Below, one piece after another: positions 43,401 to 52,274 of a stretch of DNA of 64,000 nt. The translations under genes and the position numbers were made by a program. Position 1 is the stretch's first letter. Every line of letters begins with the position of its first letter. This stretch comes from an uncultured Flavobacteriaceae bacterium (GTDB taxonomy: Bacteria; Bacteroidota; Bacteroidia; Flavobacteriales; Flavobacteriaceae), in NCBI GenBank assembly GCA_905181615.1, contig CAJIYH010000004.1:212122-276121 (forward strand), in the 5' to 3' direction. The notes beneath the pieces are model-generated. The model was given only the letters and a program-made list of their open reading frames with translations, ran no database searches and was not told the DNA's origin.

Positions 43401-45076
43401 ACAACGATCAGGGTGATGTAATCGTTTATACGATAGCCGTGGCCAATACGGGTAGTGTTACCCTATCAGGTTTAGCATTAACTGACACGTTAACGGACGG
43501 CTCAGGAGGTTCTCTTAGTTTAGCTTCAGGTCCAACTTTTACTAGTAACAGCGCCTCTTCAGCGGAAGGGAGTTTAGCAGTAGGAGAGATATCTACTTAC
43601 ACAGCGACTTATACGATAAGCCAGAATGTAGCCAATACAGGGTCAGTAAACAACAGTGTATCTGCAACGGCTAGTACTCCAGGGAACAGTAATGATGTTA
43701 CTGATGTATCAGACGATGGTGATGATAGTGATGGAAATACAGCAAATGATGTAACAGTAGTTTTAACAAGTTCAGATTCTTCCATAGAGGTAACTAAAAC
43801 AGCTGTTGTAAATGACACTAATGGTAATAGTAAAACAGATCAAGGTGATGTAATCGTTTACAATATTACGGTTCGCAACACAGGAAATATTACCCTTAGC
43901 AGCATAACAGTTAGCGACACCTTAACAGACGGTAATGGAGGATCTTTAAGTTTAGATAGCGGACCAAGTTTTGTATCGAACAGCGGTTCATCAGCACAAG
44001 GGACATTAATCTCGGGTGAGATTGCTACCTATACAGCAACTTATACGATAAGCGCGGCAGCAGAGAACACACCGAGTATTAATAATACCGCTCAGGCAAC
44101 AGCTAGTACACCTGGAAACACAAATGATGTTAGTGATGTATCGGATAATGGTAATGATGGGGATGATAACACGAGCAATGATCCAACGGTAGTAAACATA
44201 ACTGCAAGTCCTCAGATGGAGGTAACCAAAGAAGGAACAGTTACTGACAATGGTGATGGAGTTTTAGGAGTAGGAGATACAGTAAATTATACGATAAAGA
44301 TAGAGAACCAAGGGAATGTAAATATTACAGAACCATCATTAGTAGATACCTTCACAGATGCACTGTCCAACACATTAGCACTGAGTAGTGGACCAACGTT
44401 TAACTTTGGAGATCTAGGTTCTTCAGAAGGAACTATCAAGCCAAATGAGACGGCTCACTATGAGGCAACCTTTGTAATCACACAAGGGGTAGTAGATGCA
44501 GGAGGACTGATCAATAGTGTAACAGTAACAGCGAGTAGCACGGGTAATCCAGGTGGTCTTAGTGATGTATCGGATGACGGTGATGATACGGATGGTAATA
44601 CGACCGATGACACTACGGTCTTGGTGATTAATCCAAACCCAATACTAGAGACAACTAAGACTGCAGTAATAACAGACAACAACAGTAATAGTATAAACGA
44701 CTTAGGAGATACAATCACTTATACAATCACAGTAGAGAATAAAGGTAATGTAAGTCTGACCGGATTGGGATTAGTTGACACCTTAACTGATGGAGATGGA
44801 GGATCCTTATCCTTATTGAGTGGACCTACGTTTGTTAGTTCGAGTGCTTCATCATCTCAAGGGTCATTAGCTGTATCTGAGATAGCAACTTATACTGCGA
44901 CTTATAGTGTAACACAACAAGCGGTAGATAGTGGAAGTGTAGTTAACACAGTACTGGCCACGGCGTCCTCACCACAAAACACGAATGATGTAATAGACCG
45001 TAGTGATAATGGCGATGATAGTGATGGAGAAACTCAAGACGATAATACGGTAGTAGTTCTTAGTCGTACATCAGAA
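40335..45076 (+). repeat. 11-module duplicated block, copy 2 (4,742 bp)
   Basis: Modules 34-44, in the same order as copy 1. Three of the five frameshifts of the gene lie around or in this stretch (40066, 40398, 41431), each at a position where another copy is in frame. When they are corrected the unit lengths become 4,743 and 4,740 bp, both multiples of three. Confidence 0.85.
40399..41448 (+). CDS. Giant adhesin, segment 4 (frameshifted piece)
   Basis: Modules 34-36, in frame from DTIVYTITVENKGSVTLSN after the shift at 40398; the first standard start codon is the TTG at 40477. It ends at TAG after CCGAAGCGAGATAGC, where the copy at 46.17 kb reads CCGAATGAGGTAGC in frame: one extra C at 41431. 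It is part of the same giant gene. Confidence 0.75.
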   Translation, partial: DTIVYTITVENKGSVTLSNVGLTDTLLDGDGSALSLSSGPVFTSASASSSQGTLLVGEIASYTASYTITQLALDTGSISNSVLVTGSSPGQTNNVTDTSDDGDDNDSNTEDDTTDIAISKSPSIEVTKTAAITDNGDGAVGKGDVVQYTISVINNGNVTLSSLSVADVLSDASGNTLSLNSGPSFSGSSQGSAQGTLKVGETASYSALYIINQAAVDAGGLSNQASATASSPGNSNDVTDLSDDGDDNDGNLINDPTVTIITTSSSLEVIKTAAVTDNGGDGNTGSGDIINYTITVENKGNVTLSGLTLVDTLTDGSGGSLTLTNGPSFSSTTLGSSPGTLKPKRDSNL

Positions 45077-46639
45077 TTAGAAGCGACCAAGACAGCAACA
45101 GTCATAGACAATAACAGTAGTAGTTCGACGGATTTAGGGGACACTATAGTTTATACGATTACAGTAGAGAACAAGGGTAGTGTAACACTATCTAATGTAG
45201 GCTTAACCGATACCTTATTGGATGGAGATGGTTCAGCTCTTAGTTTATCAAGTGGTCCAGTGTTTACATCAGCTAGTGCTTCATCATCTCAAGGAACCTT
45301 GCTTGTAGGCGAGATAGCGAGTTATACGGCGAGTTATACGATAACCCAATTAGCATTAGACACGGGAAGTATAAGCAACAGTGTATTAGTAACAGGAAGC
45401 AGCCCAGGACAGACCAACAATGTAACAGACACATCTGATGATGGGGATGACAATGATAGCAATACAGAAGATGACACGACAGATATAGCGATAAGCAACA
45501 CTCCATCGTTAGAAGTAACTAAGACAGCAGCGATAACCGATAATGGTGATGGTGCAGTTGGGAAAGGAGATGTGGTTCAGTATACAATCTCTGTGATTAA
45601 CAACGGTAATGTTACCTTATCTAGTTTAAGTGTAGCAGATGTTTTAAGTGATGCGAGTGGAAACACACTTAGTTTAAACAGCGGCCCGTCCTTCTCGGGC
45701 TCGTCACAGGGATCTGCCCAAGGGACACTTAAAGTAGGTGAGACAGCAAGCTACAGTGCACTTTATATTATTAACCAAGCAGCAGTAGATGCAGGAGGCT
45801 TATCGAACCAGGCATCAGCTACGGCTAGTAGTCCAGGGAATAGTAATGATGTTACTGATCTGAGTGATGACGGGGATGACAATGATGGCAATCTAATTAA
45901 TGATCCAACTGTCACTACAATTACTACATCTAGTTCACTAGAGGTAATAAAAACAGCAGCTGTAACTGATAATGGAGGTGATGGTAATACAGGTTCAGGA
46001 GATATTATAAATTATACAATTACAGTAGAGAATAAGGGTAATGTTACTTTATCTGGCTTAACCTTGGTTGATACCTTAACAGATGGAAGTGGCGGATCAC
46101 TTACACTTACTAATGGTCCATCGTTCTCATCGACAACCTTAGGGTCTTCCCCAGGTACACTAAAGCCGAATGAGGTAGCAACCTATAGTGGATACTATAT
46201 CATCAGTGCAAATGCAGCGTTAACTTCTAGTATAAATAACAGTGTATTAGCTACAGCGAGTAGTCCAGGCCAGAGTAATAATGTAACGGATACTTCTGAC
46301 GATGGAGACGATAGTGATGGTAATACGACAGATGATGTAACGGCTGTATCGATCACTCCACTTCCAGCCATAGAGGCAACTAAGACAGCGGTAACAACAG
46401 ATAATAATAGTAATGGTATTGTAGACTTAGGTGATACGATTGTTTATACTATTACGGTAGAGAATAAGGGTAATACAAGTTTATCAAGCTTAACTCTGGC
46501 AGATACTCTTAGCGATGGAAGTGGTGGATCACTAACCTTAACAAGCGGACCAACATTTACATCAGCAAGTGCAGGATCAAGCTCAAGGAACACTGACCCT
46601 TGGAGAAACAGCAACCTATACGGCATCGTATGTAGTTAG
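41432..46639 (+). CDS. Giant adhesin, segment 5: modules 36-48
   Basis: Open from the GAG at 41432 (EIATYSGYYIISANAAL) through about twelve modules; the first standard start codon is TTG 41750. It covers the second copy of the 3.1-kb near-identical stretch. It ends out of frame after AGTGCAGGATCAAGCTCAAGG, where one extra T at 46583 breaks QGTLTLGETATYTASY. There is no signal or sorting domain of its own. Confidence 0.8.
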   Translation, partial: EIATYSGYYIISANAALTSSINNSVLATASSPGQSNNVTDTSDDGDDSDGNTTDDVTAVSITPLPAIEATKTAVTTDNNSNGIVDLGDTIVYTITVENKGNTSLSGLTLVDTLTDNNGLALSLSSGPIFTSASAGSSQGTLTLGETATYTASYTITQVAVDAGGTSNTVLATASSAGNTDDVTDTSDDGDDDDNNTTDDPTITSITASPGIEATKTATVLDNNGDSNTGAGDTIVYTITVQNTGGTSLSNISLNDVLTDGNGSSLSLTSGPIFVSNSASSAEGSLAVNEIGTYTATYTISSAVENTSSVNNRVTVTASSPGQSNNVTDVSDDGDDNDDNTEDDQTVVAIDAVPVLEVTKTASVTDNGDGYTGSGDVVNYVITIENKGNVTLSSLTVTDSLTDGNGDSLVMSNGPYFSGSDQGSAQGTLVAGETATFQAYYIISSAAAESGQISNIATATASSPGNSNDVSDQSDDGDDTDSNLVDDPTVTSMNPIPSIEVVKTVSTIDNNSNSLNDINDTVVYTITVNNTGNLLLTNVALTDVLTDGNGTALSLDAGPTFVSATDSSNSQILQIGGTSTFTATYTIAQNPAYSGIISNIVSVTANTSAGINVSDQSDDGDDSDGNTVDDPTTIQTSPRAMMEVTKTASVVDTNGNGNNDQGDVIVYTIAVANTGSVTLSGLALTDTLTDGSGGSLSLASGPTFTSNSASSAEGSLAVGEISTYTATYTISQNVANTGSVNNSVSATASTPGNSNDVTDVSDDGDDSDGNTANDVTVVLTSSDSSIEVTKTAVVNDTNGNSKTDQGDVIVYNITVRNTGNITLSSITVSDTLTDGNGGSLSLDSGPSFVSNSGSSAQGTLISGEIATYTATYTISAAAENTPSINNTAQATASTPGNTNDVSDVSDNGNDGDDNTSNDPTVVNITASPQMEVTKEGTVTDNGDGVLGVGDTVNYTIKIENQGNVNITEPSLVDTFTDALSNTLALSSGPTFNFGDLGSSEGTIKPNETAHYEATFVITQGVVDAGGLINSVTVTASSTGNPGGLSDVSDDGDDTDGNTTDDTTVLVINPNPILETTKTAVITDNNSNSINDLGDTITYTITVENKGNVSLTGLGLVDTLTDGDGGSLSLLSGPTFVSSSASSSQGSLAVSEIATYTATYSVTQQAVDSGSVVNTVLATASSPQNTNDVIDRSDNGDDSDGETQDDNTVVVLSRTSELEATKTATVIDNNSSSSTDLGDTIVYTITVENKGSVTLSNVGLTDTLLDGDGSALSLSSGPVFTSASASSSQGTLLVGEIASYTASYTITQLALDTGSISNSVLVTGSSPGQTNNVTDTSDDGDDNDSNTEDDTTDIAISNTPSLEVTKTAAITDNGDGAVGKGDVVQYTISVINNGNVTLSSLSVADVLSDASGNTLSLNSGPSFSGSSQGSAQGTLKVGETASYSALYIINQAAVDAGGLSNQASATASSPGNSNDVTDLSDDGDDNDGNLINDPTVTTITTSSSLEVIKTAAVTDNGGDGNTGSGDIINYTITVENKGNVTLSGLTLVDTLTDGSGGSLTLTNGPSFSSTTLGSSPGTLKPNEVATYSGYYIISANAALTSSINNSVLATASSPGQSNNVTDTSDDGDDSDGNTTDDVTAVSITPLPAIEATKTAVTTDNNSNGIVDLGDTIVYTITVENKGNTSLSSLTLADTLSDGSGGSLTLTSGPTFTSASAGSSSRNTDPWRNSNLYGIVCS
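45077..46487 (+). repeat. 11-module duplicated block, partial copy 3 (modules 45-48)
   Basis: The first four modules of the unit recur here, nearly identical to 40335-41745 apart from the frameshift sites. Divergence begins after the VENKGNTSLSS segment at about 46487. Confidence 0.8.
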
Positions 46640-49600
46640 TAGTTCAGCTGCATATACTGGATTTATCTCTAACACAGTATTAGCAACAGCTTCTTCTGCT
46701 GGGAATACGGATGATGTAACCGACACCTCAGATGATGGAGATGATACAGATAGTAATACCACTAATGATCCAACAGTAGTTAATATAACAGCTTCTCCGG
46801 GAATAGAGGCAACTAAAACAGCAACGGTTACAGATAATGGTGATGGAGTTTTGGGTAAAGGAGATATAGTTAGATATGATATTAAATTGACTAATACCGG
46901 TAATATCAATCTACAAAATATTAGTATTTTCGATCAATTTTTATCTAATGCTGGAAGCTCACTAAACTTAATTTCAGGCCCATCATTTTCCGGATCGTCT
47001 CTTGGATCAGCGGCAGGAAATCTTAAGCCGAATGAAATAGCTAATTATATAGCATATTATATAATTGAACAAGATGTAGTCGATGCCGGTGGATTCACGA
47101 ATCAGGTGATTGCCTCAGCAACTTCAAATGATGGGAATGTAAGTGATATAAGTGATGATGGCGATGATACAGATGGAAATTTAGTTAATGATCCAACACT
47201 AATCTCAATCACAGCTAACCCTTCAATTGAGGCAACTAAAATTAGTCAGGTAACAGATAACGGTGACGGATTAACAGGTGTTGGTGATGTAATTAATTAT
47301 GTTATTACTATTAAGAACACAGGAAATGTTAGCTTAAGTAATGTAACAATAACAGATATATTAAATGATGGTAACGGTAATTCCCTTGCTTTATCATATG
47401 GGCCAACATTCGGGGGATCTTCACAGAATTCTATAAATGGTAGATTAATTCCAGGAGAGACAGCAACATATAATGCTTACCTAATAGTTAATCAAAATCA
47501 AGTTAACACGGGGTTAGTTTCAAATACAGTAAACGTAGTTGCAAGTAGTCCTGGACAAACTAATAATATAAGTGACCAGTCTGACAACGGAAATGATACT
47601 GATGGTAATGTCCTAGATGATGCTACAATTAACCAATTTGATATAAATTCTTCTTTAGAAATCACTAAAATAGCTAGCATAGTAGATGCAAACAGCAATG
47701 CTCAAAATGATCTTGGAGACTCTATAGTTTATACAATTACTGTTGAGAATACTGGGAATGTTGCTTTATCAAATCTTGTTTTAATAGACGTACTAAAGGA
47801 TGGTAATAACAATACACTTAATTATACACAATCAATTAGTTTTAACTCATCCAGTTTGGGATCATCTTCAGGATATTTAAAAGTTAATGAAATTGCAACA
47901 TATACTGCAACCTATACAATTGATCAGAGTAATGTAGATTCCGGTAGAATTATAAACTCAGTATCAGCTGTTGCTTCAGACCCATTAAATTCAGGTTCTG
48001 TTTCCGATTTAAGTGACGACGGAATTGATAGTGATGGAAATATAACCAATGATATAACCGAAACCTTAATATATCAAAACTCAATAATTGAAGTTGTTAA
48101 GACTGCATCACTTGTTGATATAAATTCAAACAGCATTAATGATAGTGGTGATGTAATTGTTTATAATATTACAATCGAAAATACTGGTAATGTTAGTTTA
48201 TCAAATCTCACTTTAGTAGATAATTTAACCGATGGAGATGGAAATGCATTAGCCCTTTCAGAGGGACCAGTCTTTACTTCTTCAAGTGCTAGTTCTGCAC
48301 AAGGAAGTCTTCAAGTAGGAGAAATCGCAACATACACCGCCTCTTATACTATATCCCAACTTGCCGCTAATTCAGAATCTATAAATAACTCAGTTCAAGC
48401 AATAGCAAGTAGTCCAGGAAATTCAAATAATGTATTTGACATTAGTGACGACGGTGATGATTCAGATGGAAACACAACTAATGATTCAACAGTAGTTTTA
48501 ACAACTTCAGGTGGATCAATAGAAGTAACTAAAACAGCAGTAGTTTCCGACAATGGTGATGGGACTAACGGAGCCGGAGATACAATTAATTATACTATAA
48601 CCATAGAAAACATAGGAGGTCAATCCATTACTGGAATTACTCTTGTTGATAATTTAACAGATAATAATGGAAACACATTAACCTTAGATTTAGGACCAAA
48701 TTTCTTGAGTTCATCACAGGGATCTGTTCAAGGTACTCTTCTTGCAGGGGAGATTACAACCTATTCTGCAAGCTATATCATTACTGGAGCTTCCGCTGAC
48801 AGTGGATTAATTCAAAATAGTGTAGTGGTAACAGGAAGTAGCCCAGGGAATACCAACGATATAACCGATACTTCGGATGATGGAAATGACACCGATGGAA
48901 ATACAACAGATGATCCAACGGTAGTTTATACTTCATTAGCACCAGCTATAGAAGTCACTAAAACAGCAACAGTTGCTGATAATGGGGACGGAGTCAATGG
49001 AGCTGGTGATACTATTAATTATTTAATTTCTGTTGTTAACACAGGAAACGTAACTATCACTTCTCTAAACTTAGTTGACACAATAACTGATGGAAATGGA
49101 ACCTCGTTAACTCTAACTTCTGGTCCAAGCTTTGTTTCAAATTCTAATAGTTCAAGTCAAGGATCAATTATCTCTAACGAAACAGCTATTTATTCAGCCA
49201 GTTACATAATTTCTAGTTCAGCTGCTTTAACCTCTCAGATTCAAAATATAGTAACTGTAACAGGAAGTAGCCCTGGTAATTTAAATGATGTTTCTGATGT
49301 TTCTGATAATGGAAATGACAGCGATGGTAATACAACTAACGATCCAACACTAGTTCTAATTGCTGAATTAAAATCAATAGAAGTTACCAAAACAGCTACT
49401 GTTGCAGATAATGGAGACGGAGTTAATGGGGTCGGGGATACTATAAATTATGTCATTACTATTAAAAATAATGGAAATGTAACGATAAATTCTTTAAGTC
49501 TTACAGATATCCTAACTGATGGAAATGGAAATGCCTTAATCTTAACATCAAATCTGACATTTATTTCCAATTCAAACGGATCAAATCAAGGTTCAATTAT

Positions 49601-52271
49601 AGCTGGAGAAACATCAACCTACAACGCTAGTTTCCTAATTACGGAAAACACAGTAAATTCTGGAAGTGTTAATAATTCTGTTACAGTGACAGGAAGCAGT
49701 CCAGGGAATAGTAACGATGTTTCTGACATAAGTGATGATGGAGATGATACCGACGGCAATACTACAAACGATTCAACAGTTATTAGTTTTAACACCAACA
49801 AATCAATTGAAGTAACAAAAACAGCCTATACCATTGACAATGGAGACGGAAGTGTAAATGCCGGTGATACCATTGTTTACACAATTACAATAAATAACAC
49901 AGGTTCTACACAACTTTCATCAATTGCACTAATTGATACTTTAAAAGATGGCAACAATAATGTTCTTCAGTTATCTTCAGGGCCACTCTTTGTTTCTTCT
50001 ACCCAGGGATCTTCCCAAGGCTCATTGAACCCCAGTGAAAGTGCAACCTACTCGGCAACCTATATAATTTCAAATAGTGATGCTGGAACGGGGAAAGTCA
50101 TAAATACAGTAACAGTGAACGCTTCTAGCCCCGGGAATAACAATGATGTTACAGATATAAGTGATGATGGAAATGATTCTGATGGAAACACAACCAATGA
50201 TCCTACAGTGATCGAGATCATTTCATTGCCTAAAATAGAAGTAACAAAAGCAGCATTGGTTACTGACCTCAACAACAATGGAATTAATGATGTCGGAGAT
50301 AGAATTGATTACATTATTACAGTTGAAAATAAAGGAAACATTACTGTCAGTGGCATATCGTATGTTGATACACTTACAGACGGAGGCGGAAGAGAACTTA
50401 CACTAACCTCGCAACCAACATTTGGTTCAGCTTCTCGAGGTTCTGCCGAGAGCATTCTTGCACCTTCAGAAATAGCAAACTACACAGCAAATTATATTAT
50501 TGGACAAAGAGCGGCAGATTCAGGTGTAATCAGAAACACTATTGTATTTAGAGGAAATAGTCCAGGGAATGTAGGAAATGTATTTGATGTAAGTGATGAT
50601 GGAGATGACACCGATGGGAATACAGCTGATGATCCTACGGAAGTGTTTACTGTATCTAATGTTGGTATGGAGGTTACCAAAACAGCAGAAATCACTGATA
50701 ATGGAGATAACGAAACGGGTAAAGGCGACATAATTACCTATACCATCACTATTGAAAATAAAGGGAACTCAACTTTAAGAGATTTACAGATTGTAGACAC
50801 TTTAACTGATGGAAATGGTAATGTCTTGAACTTGAGTAATGGTCCTTTCTTCTCTGGCTCTTCAGAAGGATCAGCGAAGGGAGTGTTAATTAAAAGAGAA
50901 ACAGCCACTTACATAGCCTTTTACATTATTCAAGATAATGATATTGCTTCAGGACAAATCATCAATACAGTAGAAGCCTCTGCAACAGGACCAAATCAAC
51001 AAACACGTATTACCGACATAAGTGATGATGGCGACGATATGGATGGTAATACCATCGATGACCCCACAATTGTTCTACTGCAAGAGGTTCCATCAATTGA
51101 GGTAACTAAAATAGCATCTATTGACAACAACAACGATGATTTAATTGATACAGGAGATATGATTTCATTCGAAATATCAGTTGAAAACAAAGGAAATACG
51201 ATACTGACTAATCTGATGCTTGAAGACACAATGACGGATGGAAATGGAAATGCACTTAGTTTGTCCAACGGTCCATACTTTACTGGATCTTCATTGGGAT
51301 CTCTTGAAGGAGATTTAAAAATAGGAGAAAATGCTACCTACATCGCTTTTTATACAATCGAGCAAAGTGCAGCAGATTCTGGTAAAATAATTAATACGTT
51401 AATGGCTACTGCTGAAAACACGGACGGGTCAATAATGATTTCGGACATTTCTGATGACGGAGATGATAGGGACGGGAATACTCAGGATGATCCGACCGAA
51501 GTATTGATTTCTCCAAATCCATTACTCGAAGTTACTAAGACAGCTTCTTCCACAATTAGCATTGGAAGGATAGCGATGGAGGGAGATATAATTATCTTTA
51601 ATATTGTTGTCGAGAACAAAGGAAATGTAAGAATAGATGACTTATTAATAGAAGACTTCATGACCAATGGTGATGGCACTACTATTTATTTATCCATCGA
51701 TCCAGACTTAGTCTCAGCCACTTCAGGTTCTTCAGAAAATTCAATAGCTCCAAGTGGAATACTTGTCTTCAGAGCAAGTTATAGAATTACTCAATCAGAT
51801 ATTATTTCTGGAGGAATTTTCAACAGCGTTAGAGTAGTTGGAACAGCTTTAAATTATGACGATGAGATCTTTGACTACAGTGATGACGGGGATGATGAGG
51901 ACGATAACACAGAGGACGACCCTACGGAAATTGAATTAAATGGTGAGTATGTTCCAGAAATAGAAATATTTGAATTGGTTACTCCAAATGATGATCAAAA
52001 AAATGATTACTTCATTATTAATGGCATAGAAGATTATCAGAATAATATTTTACAAATTTACAACCGATGGGGTGTTTTAGTTTTTGAAAGCAACGGATAT
52101 CCTGGCCCAGGTAATTCAGAAATATTTACAGGATACTCCAACGGCAGAATTACTATTAGTGAAGACGAAAAACTTCCTTCTGGAACATATTATTATGTTT
52201 TAACATTCCCTTCAAATAATAATCCAGGAAAGAGCGTGTATATAGGGTATTTATATCTTCAAAATGATTAG
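46584..52271 (+). CDS. Giant adhesin, segment 6: modules 49-60 and T9SS C-terminal domain
   Basis: About 1,895 codons in frame from QGTLTLGETATYTASYVV. Twelve more repeat modules, more diverged from each other than those in the duplicated block, lead to a C-terminal domain (about 51940-52268) of the gliding-motility/CHU_C type. That domain has the signature ELVTPNDDQKNDYFIINGI, LQIYNRWGVLVFES, and a LPSGTYYYVLTF to IGYLYLQND end. This is the type B T9SS sorting signal found on SprB-like adhesins. The stop is 3 nt before porP/sprF, the usual partner. Confidence 0.88.
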   Translation, partial: QGTLTLGETATYTASYVVSSSAAYTGFISNTVLATASSAGNTDDVTDTSDDGDDTDSNTTNDPTVVNITASPGIEATKTATVTDNGDGVLGKGDIVRYDIKLTNTGNINLQNISIFDQFLSNAGSSLNLISGPSFSGSSLGSAAGNLKPNEIANYIAYYIIEQDVVDAGGFTNQVIASATSNDGNVSDISDDGDDTDGNLVNDPTLISITANPSIEATKISQVTDNGDGLTGVGDVINYVITIKNTGNVSLSNVTITDILNDGNGNSLALSYGPTFGGSSQNSINGRLIPGETATYNAYLIVNQNQVNTGLVSNTVNVVASSPGQTNNISDQSDNGNDTDGNVLDDATINQFDINSSLEITKIASIVDANSNAQNDLGDSIVYTITVENTGNVALSNLVLIDVLKDGNNNTLNYTQSISFNSSSLGSSSGYLKVNEIATYTATYTIDQSNVDSGRIINSVSAVASDPLNSGSVSDLSDDGIDSDGNITNDITETLIYQNSIIEVVKTASLVDINSNSINDSGDVIVYNITIENTGNVSLSNLTLVDNLTDGDGNALALSEGPVFTSSSASSAQGSLQVGEIATYTASYTISQLAANSESINNSVQAIASSPGNSNNVFDISDDGDDSDGNTTNDSTVVLTTSGGSIEVTKTAVVSDNGDGTNGAGDTINYTITIENIGGQSITGITLVDNLTDNNGNTLTLDLGPNFLSSSQGSVQGTLLAGEITTYSASYIITGASADSGLIQNSVVVTGSSPGNTNDITDTSDDGNDTDGNTTDDPTVVYTSLAPAIEVTKTATVADNGDGVNGAGDTINYLISVVNTGNVTITSLNLVDTITDGNGTSLTLTSGPSFVSNSNSSSQGSIISNETAIYSASYIISSSAALTSQIQNIVTVTGSSPGNLNDVSDVSDNGNDSDGNTTNDPTLVLIAELKSIEVTKTATVADNGDGVNGVGDTINYVITIKNNGNVTINSLSLTDILTDGNGNALILTSNLTFISNSNGSNQGSIIAGETSTYNASFLITENTVNSGSVNNSVTVTGSSPGNSNDVSDISDDGDDTDGNTTNDSTVISFNTNKSIEVTKTAYTIDNGDGSVNAGDTIVYTITINNTGSTQLSSIALIDTLKDGNNNVLQLSSGPLFVSSTQGSSQGSLNPSESATYSATYIISNSDAGTGKVINTVTVNASSPGNNNDVTDISDDGNDSDGNTTNDPTVIEIISLPKIEVTKAALVTDLNNNGINDVGDRIDYIITVENKGNITVSGISYVDTLTDGGGRELTLTSQPTFGSASRGSAESILAPSEIANYTANYIIGQRAADSGVIRNTIVFRGNSPGNVGNVFDVSDDGDDTDGNTADDPTEVFTVSNVGMEVTKTAEITDNGDNETGKGDIITYTITIENKGNSTLRDLQIVDTLTDGNGNVLNLSNGPFFSGSSEGSAKGVLIKRETATYIAFYIIQDNDIASGQIINTVEASATGPNQQTRITDISDDGDDMDGNTIDDPTIVLLQEVPSIEVTKIASIDNNNDDLIDTGDMISFEISVENKGNTILTNLMLEDTMTDGNGNALSLSNGPYFTGSSLGSLEGDLKIGENATYIAFYTIEQSAADSGKIINTLMATAENTDGSIMISDISDDGDDRDGNTQDDPTEVLISPNPLLEVTKTASSTISIGRIAMEGDIIIFNIVVENKGNVRIDDLLIEDFMTNGDGTTIYLSIDPDLVSATSGSSENSIAPSGILVFRASYRITQSDIISGGIFNSVRVVGTALNYDDEIFDYSDDGDDEDDNTEDDPTEIELNGEYVPEIEIFELVTPNDDQKNDYFIINGIEDYQNNILQIYNRWGVLVFESNGYPGPGNSEIFTGYSNGRITISEDEKLPSGTYYYVLTFPSNNNPGKSVYIGYLYLQND

Positions 52272-52274
52272 AGA

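Larger units (their letters stand above)
21638..52271 (+). other. Composite giant T9SS adhesin gene (about 10,210 codons if frameshifts are bridged)
   Basis: Six collinear reading frames, each ending inside a module that the next frame completes, form one gene: signal peptide, about 61 modules, inserted binding domains, sorting domain. The five breaks are at about 22115, 40066, 40398, 41431 and 46583. The assembled product would be roughly 1 MDa, larger than Flavobacterium johnsoniae SprB (about 6,500 residues). It would be exported by Sec, then by the T9SS, and displayed on the cell surface, perhaps moving with the gliding machinery. Whether the breaks are real is open; those at 40-46.6 kb lie in or at the edge of near-identical repeats, where consensus errors are likely. 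Confidence 0.8.

Noticed and set aside
22144..52271. Regular DNA repeats that could suggest a CRISPR or satellite array
   Set aside because: The period is about 430 bp, the frame is open, and variation between copies is mostly synonymous or conservative; this is a coding repeat.
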